Source of the DNA: Sipunculus nudus
Taxonomy: Eukaryota; Annelida; Sipuncula; Golfingiida; Sipunculidae
Length of the DNA: 64,000 nt
Assembly: GCA_026874595.1 (NCBI GenBank)
Contig: CM049307.1
Span: 58,036,870-58,100,869, forward strand
Reading direction: 5' to 3'
Position 1 is the stretch's first letter; each line of letters opens with the position of its first letter. A program made the translations under genes and the position numbers. The notes below the pieces were generated by a model. It searched no databases. It saw only the letters and a program-made list of their open reading frames with translations, and had not been told where the DNA came from. Below are positions 38,080 through 50,310 of this stretch, piece by piece.

Positions 38080-38535
38080 CCTCAGCCTTGAGTGGTGTTA
38101 TCACGGGGCACACGAACGATTTGCGAAGGATGCGAATGTCGAAAAAAATGGAATTGCCAGCATTCGTATTTAAGTATCCAAACCTTCAGCAAACATGCGC
38201 GGGGGTTCGGAAGCGTCGTCATTTGTTCGCGGGAGTCGCATTTTTGTTCGGCGGAAATTTCCAAAGAGTTTGAGATTTCTTGCGAACGTTTCCTGCATCC
38301 CGGGTCATGATTTCTTCGTGATTTGTTCTAGAAAATGTCTTAAATCCTTCGTCGTATGCGCACGACATTCTCCCGACGTTCGTGATGTTCACAAAATCTC
38401 CGTAAAACCGTGAACAGATTGCGACATTTTGGAGAATGATTCGCAATAGCAGCGAAGTTCGCCCGAGAATTTCACGTCGGTCTTAAGATAACAGCGCGAC
38501 TTATGTTCGAATGTTGCCTGAATATCGCACGGCGT
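38080..38535. other. CpG- and TTCG-rich patch of unknown nature
   Basis: About 450 bp with many TTCG/CGAA and GCGAA strings stand out from the surrounding AT-rich intron. Overlapping open frames exist on both strands, as expected where TA-containing stops are rare. No domain, TIR or target duplication was found. Confidence 0.45.
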
Positions 38536-39538
38536 CTGTTATTCGTTTCCTATTCAATATTAAAAGCTTCCTCTTCAATTATGCATGGCCAGTCAGGTCA
38601 TGTCTGAGAGTTTATTAGTCCATATTCTCGTCATTACTGACTTCTTGGCAAGGAATGATGCTGGGACTTCCTATTTGAATAGACAAGGTAGCACAGTATT
38701 TTGTATTGTATTCTGAAATAAAGCATATTTACCATATTTGCCAATTACTATATCATGACTCGGCAAGCCCCTATGAATGAGAAAAAGATGTACCATCTCT
38801 AGCGAAGTTCTCGGGGCCTTACCTTTACTGCCACCTATCGACAGATACTAAGTCAATGCTAAAGTTTTAAAACCCACGACAACCACAGAGAAGCTGGGTG
38901 TAACATTTCCGCAGAATGCTTAAATTAAATTACACTGCCTCCACTGCCATTGGTGTGCTCTTAAAAAACGTTCGTGACATTTAAAACTTGTAAGAGGACA
39001 TGGGCGAATGCATGGTTCAGGTGTTTCTGCGGGAATGTGATCACATTACATGTCAACTTTCAGGCACATCACGTGAGGAAGTGTCCTGTACATGACTGGC
39101 ATGACAGGTTAACAGTATATTTTAGCGACAAGCGTATGTCACAATGCATTATGAATCGATCGAAAAAAGTTATTTACATTTTTCCTTTGAAAATGTCGCA
39201 AAATGTTCTGGGCGAATTTCTCTTCTGCAACTGCTCCCTGAAGGTCGATATATTCAACAATCAAAATAAGTTAATGGTCTGTGACAGGTGAACAATAATA
39301 CATGTCATAATTACCGCCACTCCCTAAGGTGTCATTTTCAAATTAGTTATAATTGGTTGTCTAATTAAGAAAAGTGATTAGTTGGCATCTCGTGACATCA
39401 GCTTTCTGAGTAAAGGTGTTAATAAATTATTGACTTTCGTTGGTGATAATTTTATGCAAAATAAGACATGCTGTCAGTCATACAACAGTTGATACATATA
39501 TAGGAAATATTACACGTAGGTAACGTTAAGATTAATTA

Positions 39539-39545
<7 letters not shown>

Positions 39546-39587
<42 letters not shown>
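39546..39587. repeat. (TA)n microsatellite
   Basis: Pure TA run in intron 1. Confidence 0.95.
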
Positions 39588-39590
<3 letters not shown>

Positions 39591-41209
39591 ATATACTATT
39601 ATATTTACCAATCATAAGACTTCATGAGTCACCGTCAACGATAAGATATACAATACAATGATTTAAACCCACAACAATGGCGAACTTTCTTATTGAGTCT
39701 GTTGCAGTTACAGAACAAGAACTACAACTTAAACAACGGAAAATTAGAGCTTCCTAGATTTTCAATTTTCTGTAACATGCTGGACCTGTTTTCAGGATTA
39801 TATATTATTTGAAGGTTCAGTCTCGGCCTTTCATGCAGATTTATTTACTTGGCAAGATTACGTCTTTTTTCCTGAAATAACTGAATTAACTTTCATTTAA
39901 CGGATAAATATTCCAAAGAATTAAGCATCACCAGAACATCCTCAAATGTATTCAAATAAATTGTGATCATACACAATGTTCGAAATCTTTAGTCTGAGAA
40001 CTGATATATCATTGATATACCGATTTATCGATTCATAAATCGATACACAACATCGAAACGGTTACCGTTACGCCTTGTATCGTCAAATCATTGAACCACA
40101 ACTACAGCTAACAAATATACATACAACCCTAACCTAAACTATAACATGAACAAATTATAAAGCTTGAGCTACTTTTGATTCTTATGCTGGCTTTTTTAGA
40201 CTTAAATAAAATCACTTGTATTGTCGTATAATATACTAGATGTGTGTACACTTTTCGCTGCTTCTTTGAAAAGCTATCGCGTGTGGCGAACGAACCTCGG
40301 TTATGTTGCAATGATATTTGTATGTTTTCCTCTTAATATCCTTATAAGTGCATGTATTTCATTTTGTAATCAATAATTCCATCTCTGATTGTCTTAAATT
40401 TAAGTAATTTCTTGAAGTCCATTTCATACTTGTATATTCTAAATTACATGTTCGGCAGCTCGTGAAACATGCAGCCGAAGCCACGATGGAAATAAAATAA
40501 AGTTTACGAAGGAAAAGTGATTTAGGGAATATACATTCCAAGAAAGATAATTTGTATAATTTGTAATTGTATAATTCCCCGTCTAATATGCAAACTTACT
40601 GATGAAGGGGTGGAACAAGGACTTAAAGCGAGAACGAAATTTTAGGACCCAATATTTAATATGCTATTAAGCATATGAGGTTAAAGAACGGGAGATGTTA
40701 CGTATCCGAATATAACATATCTAATTCCATTTATGAAACATAATAGGTCCATCATTTGAAATGAGGTCCTATTATAAACCCCGAAATGGACACTTGAGCA
40801 CCGAGATTGTGGCGTCAGTGATGTTTGGCTCACCGATTTGAGCGAAACATAAGAGTACGCCAGCTTGAAATGGCATGAAATACATATAACGATCATTTGT
40901 ATACGCTGCAAAGAATCTAATCCTGTCAGAGATATACGAACACAAAGTAATGAACAGTATCAAAACGGAACCTTGCGCAGCCAACAATCGTCCGACGGCA
41001 AGTCGACCTTGTGTGTTGGTGGATTGATGGTTTAATTGTGAATACCGATGTACATGTCAGACTATATATACTGGGGTCAACATTTTAGGTACTAGTATAC
41101 AGTAGGTTTCAAGCTAATATAGAAAGTACATAAAATAATCGATTAATATTCAATCATCGCTCGTTTTTATTTTTTAATCATCGGTTATGATTTTAAAACC
41201 AATTCCTCC

Positions 41210-41212
<3 letters not shown>

Positions 41213-41283
<71 letters not shown>
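41213..41283. repeat. (TA)n microsatellite, target of the TRIM
   Basis: A pure TA run of about 70 bp ends exactly where the first LTR of the TRIM starts. More TA sequence follows the second LTR. Confidence 0.95.
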
Positions 41284-41287
<4 letters not shown>

Positions 41288-41439
41288 ACGGGGTGATATA
41301 AAAAGCAGACCGAACTGTCTCACTAGTGAAGCTTGCTTTTCTATCGAAGCGGTTGGAACGCCAAACATGTGCGCCACCGACATGGGTTCGAATCCCGGAT
41401 CGGCCTGATATTTTCCCGGAACAATTTCTCTTTGTAACA
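41284..41439 (+). repeat. TRIM left LTR
   Basis: The LTR ends are TGTTAC...GTAACA. The B box GGTTCGAATCC is intact, while the A box has one change (TATCGAAGCGG). Confidence 0.8.
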
Positions 41440-41588
41440 AATGGGGGCTCGTCCAACGTGACGGCACACTTTATGACCAGGGGAACGGTGGTTTGAAGTA
41501 ATTAGGAAATTACCGCCACCTAGTTCACCAAAGGTGTGACTCCTTGGACAGTCCTGTTCTGATAGCAGAACGCTCTTAAAAGGGTGTG

Positions 41589-41744
41589 TGTTACGGGGTG
41601 ACATAAAAGCGGACCGAACTGTCTCGCTAGTGAAGCATGCTTTTCTAGCGAAGCGGTTGGAACGCCGGACACGTGCGCCTCCGACATAGGTTCGAATCCC
41701 GGATCAGCCCAATATATTCCCCTGAGCAAAATGTCTTCGTAATA
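41589..41744 (+). repeat. TRIM right LTR
   Basis: It is the same length as the left LTR. The A box TAGCGAAGCGG lies at 41646-41656 and the B box GGTTCGAATCC at 41689-41699. The terminal GTAATA differs from GTAACA by one base. Confidence 0.8.
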
Positions 41745-43050
41745 ATATATATTTTATATATATAGAAAATACATGATTGTATGTACAAACAATATATACA
41801 AATATTCATATATACTGGTCTTTTTTTTGTTTAGAAAATCAAGCGTATCGTCAATAGGCATCGGGTTTCGCTTTAAGTGTATCGCAATAGTATACTGGAA
41901 TAGGCTTACCGATACCAAGCCCTACTAAGAGGTGCATATGACGACAAAGAACCCAGTGGTTTTCTTTTATATAAGGGCATGGTATGTTTCAGATGGCTAA
42001 AACTTGGTCGAACTGTCCTCTCTTTGTCCCAGTGTAACCTTGGCAAAACATCAGAACAACATTTGAATTAATTTGGAAACCTTCAGGAAACAGCGGGAGA
42101 CATTCGGGAAGAGGGACAAGGTTTGGGAGAAAACAGAAACTGTATTTTATCATCCTTAGAAAATTGCCGGCGTTTTGGGGTTAGGAGTGACATTACGATC
42201 AGACGGACGACATCGGTAGATCCTGATGTTATTCCGATGACTGCCGACCTTTGTTTTTCAATGTTATGCCGACGTTTCCACACCTATGCCGGTTTATGCC
42301 TTATGTTTCTCAGTGTGACGCCAATCTCTAGATATTACCTGTTGTTTTATTCTGATGGTTCCTTGTTTTTACATAATCTGGTTACATTGGCCTCCATTTA
42401 ACCCCGGTTATGTATGCTCCAGGCGAAAGAGCCCACACAAAAGGTACAAAACACTCCATAGTGCTCTCCTTGTAAAACATGGTTACCTTTTCAGGTATTT
42501 AGTAATCGGATGCTCAAATAGACTGTTTGAATTGGCACTGGAACTTTTTTAAAAGGGGCCTAAAACCTATGAGGAAAGCGGTATGTTTTGGATAGGATTT
42601 CAGTAATTCATCCATTTAAGGTCAACATCTGTGCTTCGAAATTTAATTGAAAAGAAATATAAAACATTTGAGAAATATCTTGGAGTGTTTCATTACAAAA
42701 GTCACCGTTGATCACATTGAATGGCTCTGGAAATGTCAAGGTAACGTAAAACCAATCTCTATTTTTTGTTGTATAGGCCGTTCTTGTGGGTGATGAATGT
42801 CCACTTTTTTTGTTTTAATCATATTACTATATGGCCTTGGAATCCCTTTAGTTTTTCTAAGTGGTGCCTATAATTACTCCAACCTTTCACTGTTCTGTAC
42901 GTATTTTGCCTTAGCTTTTCAGTAATTCGCTTTTCTAAGATTTGGCAACAAAAGATAATAGAATATCATAAAGTCTTGTCCATGGTATCAGATCTATTTA
43001 TATGTGTTTATGTCAAACCACCGGTCCTTATCATCATCAATAATACTTGT

Positions 43051-43260
43051 TTGAGACCCCTTGGTCCCATGTTATTTGTTTTACAAGTATGGCATTGTTC
43101 CTCGTTCGGTAGGTGGGTGCGTGTATTTGTGCGTTTGCTCACAACATAACTCACACAATCATGATTGCAAACTCATGAATTTTTTAGAGCTTTTCGGGAA
43201 TGGACCAATGAGGAATTTATGTGGATCTGATACATGGTCCGGATGCAGAAACGTCTTGTA
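43051..43260. repeat. Dispersed repeat, copy 2 (reverse of 5461 and 52590)
   Basis: Both flanks of a GTGCGTGTATTTGTGCG core match the family: TTGCTCACAACATA..CATGATTGCAAACTCATGA on one side and the FGNGP-encoding TTCGGGAATGGACCAATGA on the other. The similarity is also visible at protein level with the minus strand at 52.6 kb. Confidence 0.55.
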
Positions 43261-44579
43261 GTAATATATACAAATACGGAGTCACGTATTAACGAATGAA
43301 CCTGGGAGTATCAGCCAAGTACGTAAAAGCAAACACGGGCTGGGGAGCATTCCACAACAGTGGCCCCACGGTCAGGTCAAATCATTAGACTATCGCATAA
43401 TCGAATTTCTATAAACTACGATTAAAGGGTTTTAGAAATACATTTACTGTAAGGAACACATTGTAAACTACCAAAGATTTGGACTAATATGTTTTTATAT
43501 ATGATCTCCTCCCTTCACTAGTGTCGAACCGTGGTTTCTAAAACAGTGTTCCGGGACCAAAAATGGTAAGAAATTCCCTCCGCAAGGTATAACAGCCAAT
43601 TATTCCAAATTTATTGGACGGAATATAGCCTGAAGGGAAGTGCCGTTGTTCCATATAACGAAAGTCCACGCAAGATTTATTTACATTGTCATTGCTAAAT
43701 CAAAACCACAGGGACCTATTGAGGACAGAACTCCAGGGATGGAGTGCCAGTGCTCAGGTAGTTTAATGACTTTAGACACCTAAGAAAAACCACCATAAGA
43801 ACACATGGCACAATACCGGCTATCTTCCTAGACGATTTAGACAAGAACAAATGACCGTTTGTCGCCTCAGCGACCACTACAACCGCAACCGCAGGCAGGA
43901 ATACATACTTCTTAATTAAGCTTACCCTGTGGTCTCCCAGGAACTAAAAATAAATGAACTCTGCTTTGAAATGGGAAGTTAGACCGAAGGGCTGCATTTG
44001 ACTGCTACAACCAGATCGAAGTCAAGACGGACCAAAGCCTCCTGGCTGACAAGTTCTTAAATACGGGAAGTAAATGAATGACCGCGAGGGTAGGCCATAA
44101 ATGTCCTCTCCGGAACATCTTTGCCTTATGGTTAAGATTTATATAGTTTTGCTAATAATACTTTTTTGCTCTTGGCTGAAATATCGACATTAAGAAGCAA
44201 CCTCGAGTGACACGCTGTGAGTTAAAGCTTTGGTGCTGATACGGTGTATCACCAAGGACATGGCCGCGCACTAAACCCGATTAGCTGACTACCCGCTTAC
44301 TGGTTCAAGACATAGGAAGTAAGCTGGTCTTTTTTTTCCTGTTTTTGATACCGAGAGAACCATTACTGTAATGACATAATAAACAGCCGCTCATGGACTG
44401 ATACCATTTACCGGTAAAATCTACTACCACTCACATAATTTACGCTGTGAAGTTAAGCTCGATCAGGTTTTTTTTTATAACAGTTATACTATAGGGGAAA
44501 GTACATTGAGGATTTATGTCGGCTGCATGTATATTTTAGGCGAAGTATAAAAACCCTAAAGTTTATACACTATAACAAC

Positions 44580-44725
44580 CCATTAGCATGTGCAAGGGTA
44601 AAAAAGTAAAATCCGTTCGATCCCCCCCCCCCCCCATCCTTGCAGATAAACTAGATATTTTTTTTGCCATGGTATCCCCAGACAATTAATCCCCCCCTTT
44701 AAGAATAGCCCCCCCCCCCCCCCCC
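44580..44725. repeat. Poly-C-rich tract
   Basis: Three long C runs are separated by short spacers, including ACAATTAATCCCC. It resembles the G/C-run inverted-repeat family found at 46.8 and 50.3-51.8 kb and adjoins the 325-bp satellite. Confidence 0.6.
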
Positions 44726-44759
44726 CATCTTCAGCAACAATTAATATCAGACCACACTC

Positions 44760-45800
44760 ATAGAAAAGGTCACTCTCGTAGAAAAGGTCATGACCCCAAT
44801 TTCATATTCATCATCCCCTAACCCATGAGTATGTATTTGCATTATATGAAAGATTCTGTCCATTAGTTTTTGACTTATAATGCTCACAGTACTGTTAAGT
44901 GGCAATGATGGGGTATTAAGCAGCACGAAAACAAGTAAAAGAATAAGAGGTGGCGCCACCTGTTTCCGGTACATGACAACACTATCCAAGATCTTCGGTC
45001 AAGTTGATTTTTGGACCAATCCATGCATCCCTTATTGAGATATTAATGATTTTGTGTGATTTTCATCATATATGGTAATACTCAAGGTCAAGGCCACCCT
45101 AATAGGAAAGGTCATGACCCCAATTTATATATACATCATCCCATAAACCATGTCTATGTATTTGCATAATATGAAAGAAATCTGTCCAATAGTTTTTGAA
45201 TTATAATGCTCACAGTACTTTTAAGTGGCAATGATGGGGGTATTAAACGGCACGAAAACAAGTAAAAGAATATCAGGTGGCGCCACCTGTTTCCGGTACA
45301 TGACAATACTATCCAAGATCTTCGGTCAAGTTGATTATTGGACCAATCCATGCATCTCTTATTGAGATATTAATGATTTTGTGTGATTTTCACCATATAT
45401 GGCAATATTCAAGGTCAAGGCCACTCTCATAGGAAAGGTCATGACCCCAATTTAAATCAACATCATCCCATAATCCATATCTATGTATATGCATAATATA
45501 AAAGAAATTTGTCCATTAGTTTTTTACTTATAATGCTCACAGTACTGTTTTGGGGGTATTAAACGGCACGAAAACAAGTAAAGAATAATAGGTGGCGGAT
45601 CAATCCATGCAAGGTCAAGGACACTCTCCTAGTAAAGGTCATGACCTCATTTTAAATAGGCGTCGTCCTCTCTTCCATATTTATACATATACCAAGTTTG
45701 GTAAAGATCCGTGAAATATTTTTTGAGTTATCGCGCCAACAAGATTTATATGCGGCGGCGGGACCGGTATGAAAACATAGTATCCCCCGACTATGGGGAT
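44760..45800 (+). repeat. ~325-bp satellite, about 3.3 copies
   Basis: AAGGTCATGACC recurs at 44784, 45108, 45435 and 45635. The first two steps are 324 and 327 bp, and the last unit is deleted internally. The 14-bp palindrome AGGTGGCGCCACCT lies at 44948 and 45275 and is truncated near 45592. Sequence outside the palindrome is unrelated to the arrays at 15-20 kb as far as I can see. Confidence 0.9.
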
Positions 45801-46824
45801 ACAATTAATGTAACTGCATGTGAGACTCATGTATAATAGTGTGCTGGCTCCCCCGGCACACGTGTTTACTCTCTTTCCAGGTGTTAAGCCCCCCCCCCCC
45901 CCCCCCCGCTTCTAAGATATGGTATCCGCTCATGTGTACGGACTATATCATTCATACATATGTAATTTTACGTATAAAAGAGCTTAGTTCTTGTCATCCT
46001 ATGATGATTTGGGTGCGAAATCCACACATAAGTAAAATGACTGAAACCTCTTACTTCTTTGAATAGTTTGCTCATATAACAACGCATGGAAAAAGCCGTA
46101 AATGCAGAGCTAAGACTCTGAACAGATGGTGCGGCTTCCTCTTGATGAAACTGAAAATATTGTTATGTCAAAAAATAAACACCTTAGACATGGTCGGTAC
46201 ATCTGTTAATTAAACGGTAGATGTTTACTTAGAGCGCAAACTCGAAAATTAATATCACCACAGTCCGGAAGAGCATGGTACGATACTGTCTGAACACCGG
46301 TCTGTTTTTTAACTGGTAAATGGCTGTCAACATCTTTTTAAATAAGAGCTGGCAAAACGTTCAGTTTTCTAGACTTTACTTCGTGATAAACAAACATAAT
46401 TACCACAAATATTTGTTGTGTGGCAAAGATTTATTTACTTTAGCTAATAATGTTTTTGACTAAGATATTGACATTATGTAACATTACCCAGTTATGGATT
46501 AAAGTGCTACTGACCATATGGCAAATTACGGAGGACAGCGCCGCCAACTAAACTTGATTATAGCTGACTACCAGCTTCCGGGGTCAAGACACAGGATATC
46601 ATCTGGTGTTTTCATCTTTCTTTCATGTCCCTGGATCCATTACCGTAATAACATAATAAACAACTGCTCATGAGTTGATGAGTAAAATCTACTACCACTT
46701 TCGCAATTTTCGCGAAGAAAAGCTTGAACCTCTGGCATCTTGTAACAGTTAAGCCTACGTGGAAAATAAGCATCGAAATATAATTCCACGAGTAAACTGA
46801 ATGGCAACACGACAACTATCCCCC

Positions 46825-47030
46825 GCGACAATTACCCCCCCCCCCCCCCTTCCGACAATTACCCAGCGGTCAATTACCCCCCAAAACAATAACCTCCCGC
46901 TACTTTTGCACCTCTGTCGCCGGGGGTAAATGTCTCAGGGGGTAGTCGTCCGGGAGGATAGTGGTTGGGGGGGGGGGGGGTAATTGTCCGGGGGTAGTTG
47001 CCCAGGGGGTTGTTGTTCTAGAGCCACGCT
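46825..47030. repeat. G/C-run inverted repeat with GACAATTACCCCC motif, copy 1
   Basis: The left side has several GACAATTACCCCC-type units, and the right side has inverted GGGGGTAATTGTC-type units around a long G run. Related sequence occurs at 50311-50390 and 51585-51800. Confidence 0.65.
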
Positions 47031-47707
47031 GAATATGATCGACAGACGGAATGTGGAGTGGTGAAGAACTTACTCTTACACATTTTCGGTTCTTAGTACC
47101 AAGTACGTAGGCTAAATGGACTAGAGCTGAAGAAGAAAAATAGCTGTTGATCTGGGCTGTCATATACCTTGACATGCTATATATACTACAAAGTATACTA
47201 CAATTTAATATCGATGTTTAGTTCCAGGAACATGATCTATTATTTTTTTTATGAATTATTCGGCATTTGCATTACTCTTTTTTGTTTTGGATTTAATCAT
47301 GTTTCAGGTTCACCAAGCCGCAGCCTCCACGCTTCATATATGATAAAATGGCCTCTGGGATTGGTTTGATTTTGCCAATCAGAGGCCCAATAATTTATGT
47401 CTGTTCTTTGAGGTTTCGCCGGAGACGCGCTTGGCCGCTGACTACTATAACATGAAGGTCATGAGTTAAATGTCATATCGACAACGTATCGATACGATAT
47501 TTAACTTTGTATCGAGATGTATCTGTGTACAAGAAAATAGTTACAGCCCCAATTATAGGTGTATCTACTTGATATTTTCTACTCTATGGATGACATTTGC
47601 CTCATATGGCGAACATATAAAATATTTAGTTATACTGTTAAAAAAAACTTTTATACTTTTTAGAGAAAAAATATCATACTAATAAGGCATTCGCTTTATA
47701 TTTTCAG

Positions 47708-48153
47708 TTTTATCCCTGGTCTCAAGCATCTTGACTTTGACCTTGATAGCGTGTGACCGCTTCTTCGGCATAGTGTTCGCAATGAAAGCTCACATGACTG
47801 AACGGCGAGCTTGGGTCTTTATCATCTTAGTTTGGATGTGCTCCGTGGGTATTTCGTCACCACTTCTTGTGTACCGCTATCAGCGCGTGCGCGAGTGGCT
47901 GGACCATTTAGAGATATGGTGCAACGATGACTGGCCTCCTGTATTTAAGACTGACCCAGTGACTGGTATGAAGACGGTGATTTACCCATCAAGGACTGTG
48001 TATTACACCTTTGTGTCGGTGATGTTATATTTTCTGCCTATCCTCATAATGACTGTAGCTTATACTGTCATTATATGGCGGCTACGTTCAAGTAGAATAC
48101 CAGGAGAGAGACTGAGGACGGATGTATCAGTTCAGGATAAAGTTAAACGAAAG
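47708..48153 (+). CDS. GPCR coding exon 2 (residues 149-297; TM3 to ICL3)
   Basis: The exon follows a TTTTCAG acceptor after a 22,003-bp intron, and the phase-1 split codon joins as Val149. It encodes the rest of TM3 ending in CDRF, with R166 exactly 25 residues after C141 as expected for R3.50. Phe replaces the usual Tyr of the DRY motif. TM4 carries W191 (4.50) and P200. ECL2 carries C220 inside an acidic and aromatic stretch typical of peptide receptors. TM5 carries P259 (5.50) and Y267 (5.58). ICL3 is short and basic and ends in KVKRK. The donor is AAG|GTAAGT, phase 0. A long (TA)n microsatellite begins about 25 bp downstream in the intron. Confidence 0.95.
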
Positions 48154-48193
48154 GTAAGTGGAATGTAGTTGACTATGTGTATATATATATATG

Positions 48194-48282
<89 letters not shown>

Positions 48283-49532
48283 TATGCCATTCATTGCAAC
48301 GTCTACCATTGAAAGTGAGTATAGGTCCCGAAATTAATAACCTCCCTACTAAGGGCACCTCTCTATTAGGGGCAAAATGTAGGGTCCCGTCAGTGTCTGT
48401 AATTCGGAGGTTCTACTGTATATTAAAAGGCAGACTGATTGTTCACAAGGTCAGAAAGGCAATAATACATTCCCTAAGGTAGTACCGTTTGGCTTTCTGT
48501 TGAAAATACCGGATTTCTTTTTAAAGTTCAGTATATCCATCAAACTGCACTAGAATATTTGCTGGAACTTATCATGAATAATTCACCTTGACACCCAGAA
48601 TGTTATCGTTTATGTAATATCTGGCTATGGTAAAGAATCAAAACAAATAATGCACCATTTTGTGGATAAAATTGTGAACACACAAACCAATTAACCAACT
48701 GACCGGCCAAGACCAAATCAAAATACATCACGCCGGATAATATAATCAGCACTTTCACCGTTAAATAAATAAGAGGATTCATAATGCCATAGCCAAGAAT
48801 ATATATATTATAATTGACGGTGCATTTGTTTTACACAAAGCGTTTTATTTAAGCGGGTTATACGAAGTAGACATATTTAAATGGTTTATTTACATATCTA
48901 TGTGTTACTTTAAAAAATACAAAATATATTAAGTAACAAGCTTATACAAAGGGATTTTCCGAAATACAATTCAGTTTTAACATTGACGCATGCATTAAGC
49001 TAATATATATTTTTTTTATTTTTTATTGGCGGAGGTACCGATCTCCATTTTTAATGCTGCTTACACTTTCTTTGTTTATAAAATGTTCATTTTACGGGCT
49101 CCGATTCAGGATAATTGTACTAGTCTGGTGCCTTCTTGTCACTTAACCGGGACTGGTTAAGCTAATGTGCCACCACAGCATATTTAAATAGTGTGTGTCT
49201 AAACAAGCTCAGAGTGATCAGTTATAGCACACTAAGATGGGCATCACACTTTTTTTGTTAAATCTGTATTGACGGTGGTACCATCCACCTAAGTTGTAAC
49301 GCAACTTCTCTTTGGCCACGCCTCTGAAATTCCCGATTGTTGGTCAGTAATTGTCGTAAACGATGACAAATGTGTCTTGAGGGGAGTCGTTTCTCTATGT
49401 TTTTCATAAATCCTGAGACATTTGAAATTTCTTTCACGAAGGGGCTATTACACTTCCATTTATCAGGAAATATGTGAAGTACGCAAGAACAGTTAATATG
49501 TTAGTATTACTACGTATTTTATTACTTTACAG
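48154..49532 (+). other. Intron 2 of the receptor gene (1.4 kb, phase 0)
   Basis: Apart from the TA array it holds, near 48310-48425, a worn MITE-like end (GGTCCCG...GGAGGTTCTACTGTAT). Nothing else is recognisable. Confidence 0.7.
48179..48280. repeat. (TA)n microsatellite in intron 2
   Basis: Two TA arrays are separated by a short T-rich break, starting about 25 bp after the exon 2 donor. Confidence 0.95.
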
Positions 49533-49637
49533 GTGGTCATGATGTTAGTCATCATCTTGTCCGTATTTGCTGTATGTTGGCTGCCGTCCCAAATACGGAT
49601 ACTGTACGCAGAATACAGACCTAACAGCCTTGACCCG
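49533..49637 (+). CDS. GPCR coding exon 3 (residues 298-332; TM6)
   Basis: The exon is 105 bp in phase 0, between the acceptor TTTACAG and the donor CCG|GTATGA. It encodes TM6 with the FxVCWLP signature: F309 (6.44), C312 (6.47), W313 (6.48) and P315 (6.50). The start of ECL3 follows. Translation is open across the whole exon and continues in frame from exon 2 and into exon 4, which supports the boundaries. The donor has A at +3 and T at +4, weaker than the other donors of the gene. Confidence 0.93.
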
Positions 49638-50060
49638 GTATGATCATTACATAACATGTATACTTTTAATTGACGTAATTTGATGTTTTGCAGATTGATA
49701 TTAATTCCCTTCACGGAAACTTTTTGTACTTCATTAATTACTAATTACCTAACATATCACGTAATGCAGAAAAAAATGACTGATGGAAATTTATTTTTAT
49801 ACATTGTGATTCATATTACTGAATTATGATAAATATATAGTATAATTGAGTGCATTTGATTCCAGGTGGCCAATAATTAATCATTAATTAATTAAACGCC
49901 GATCATCAAAGGAACTATAATGAAAACCTAGTAAGGCGTTTTATCTATTTAAAAATGCTCATTCATCAATATGCATGACATAAATACAATAACCCGATTA
50001 ATTTCGTGATTTGCTAATTATTCTGGTGTCGAGTGTTCATTACCGTTCTCATATTTACAG

Positions 50061-50169
50061 TTGCCGCCTTGGTTCAGCCAGTTCCAGTTTTTTGCCGACT
50101 ACATGGCTTTTGCCAATAGCGCATTCAATCCCATCATTTATGCGGGATTTAATGAAAACTTCAAAAGAG
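50061..50169 (+). CDS. GPCR coding exon 4 (residues 333-368; TM7 and helix 8 start)
   Basis: The exon lies between the acceptor TTTACAG and the donor GAG|GTAAGT, and ends in phase 1. It encodes ECL3 and TM7 with the NPIIY motif (N355 = 7.49, P356 = 7.50, Y359 = 7.53), then GFNENFKR, the beginning of the amphipathic helix 8. The preceding ANSAFNP pattern resembles the ANSAxNPIIY of orexin-like and related receptors. The next coding exon is 11,077 bp away. Confidence 0.94.
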
Positions 50170-50310
50170 GTAAGTATAATTAATTCTTAATTAATGGCGC
50201 GTACGTCATATCCTGTCGCACTTTAACTTTTGGCCGGCAGATTTGTGACTTACGCAAGATATTGTCTATGTTTTCAGTTGTGAGTGCAGGTGGAATATGC
50301 AGCGGTGTTC

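Larger units (their letters stand above)
41284..41744 (+). mobile_element. TRIM (miniature LTR retrotransposon) with Pol III-like boxes in its LTRs
   Basis: Two direct repeats of 156 bp each (41284-41439 and 41589-41744, roughly 84% identical by eye) flank a 149-bp non-coding centre. LTR1 starts TGTTAC and ends GTAACA; LTR2 ends GTAATA. Two bases after LTR1 comes TGGGGGCTCGTCC, the first 13 bases of the primer binding site complementary to the 3' end of tRNA-Pro. An AAAAGGG purine tract lies just before LTR2. Each LTR carries an A-box-like motif (TAGCGAAGCGG, exact in LTR2) and the B-box GGTTCGAATCC, separated by 32-33 bp as in tRNA genes. There is no gag or pol. This could be a TRIM or a deletion derivative of a larger element. 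Confidence 0.8.
25705..47707 (+). other. Intron 1 of the receptor gene (22.0 kb, phase 1)
   Basis: The intron is bounded by GTGAGT and TTTTCAG. It is packed with mobile and satellite sequence, listed separately, and I found no further exon in it. The stretches 26740-27566, 27614-28674, 29436-30539, 31508-32535, 36571-38080, 38540-39545, 39588-41212, 41745-43050, 43260-44580 and 45810-46830 hold no feature I can support beyond scattered A/T-rich runs. Confidence 0.85.

Noticed and set aside
41639-41710. Functional tRNA gene
   Set aside because: A and B boxes are good, but acceptor and T-stem pairing fail and the sequence is part of a duplicated LTR.
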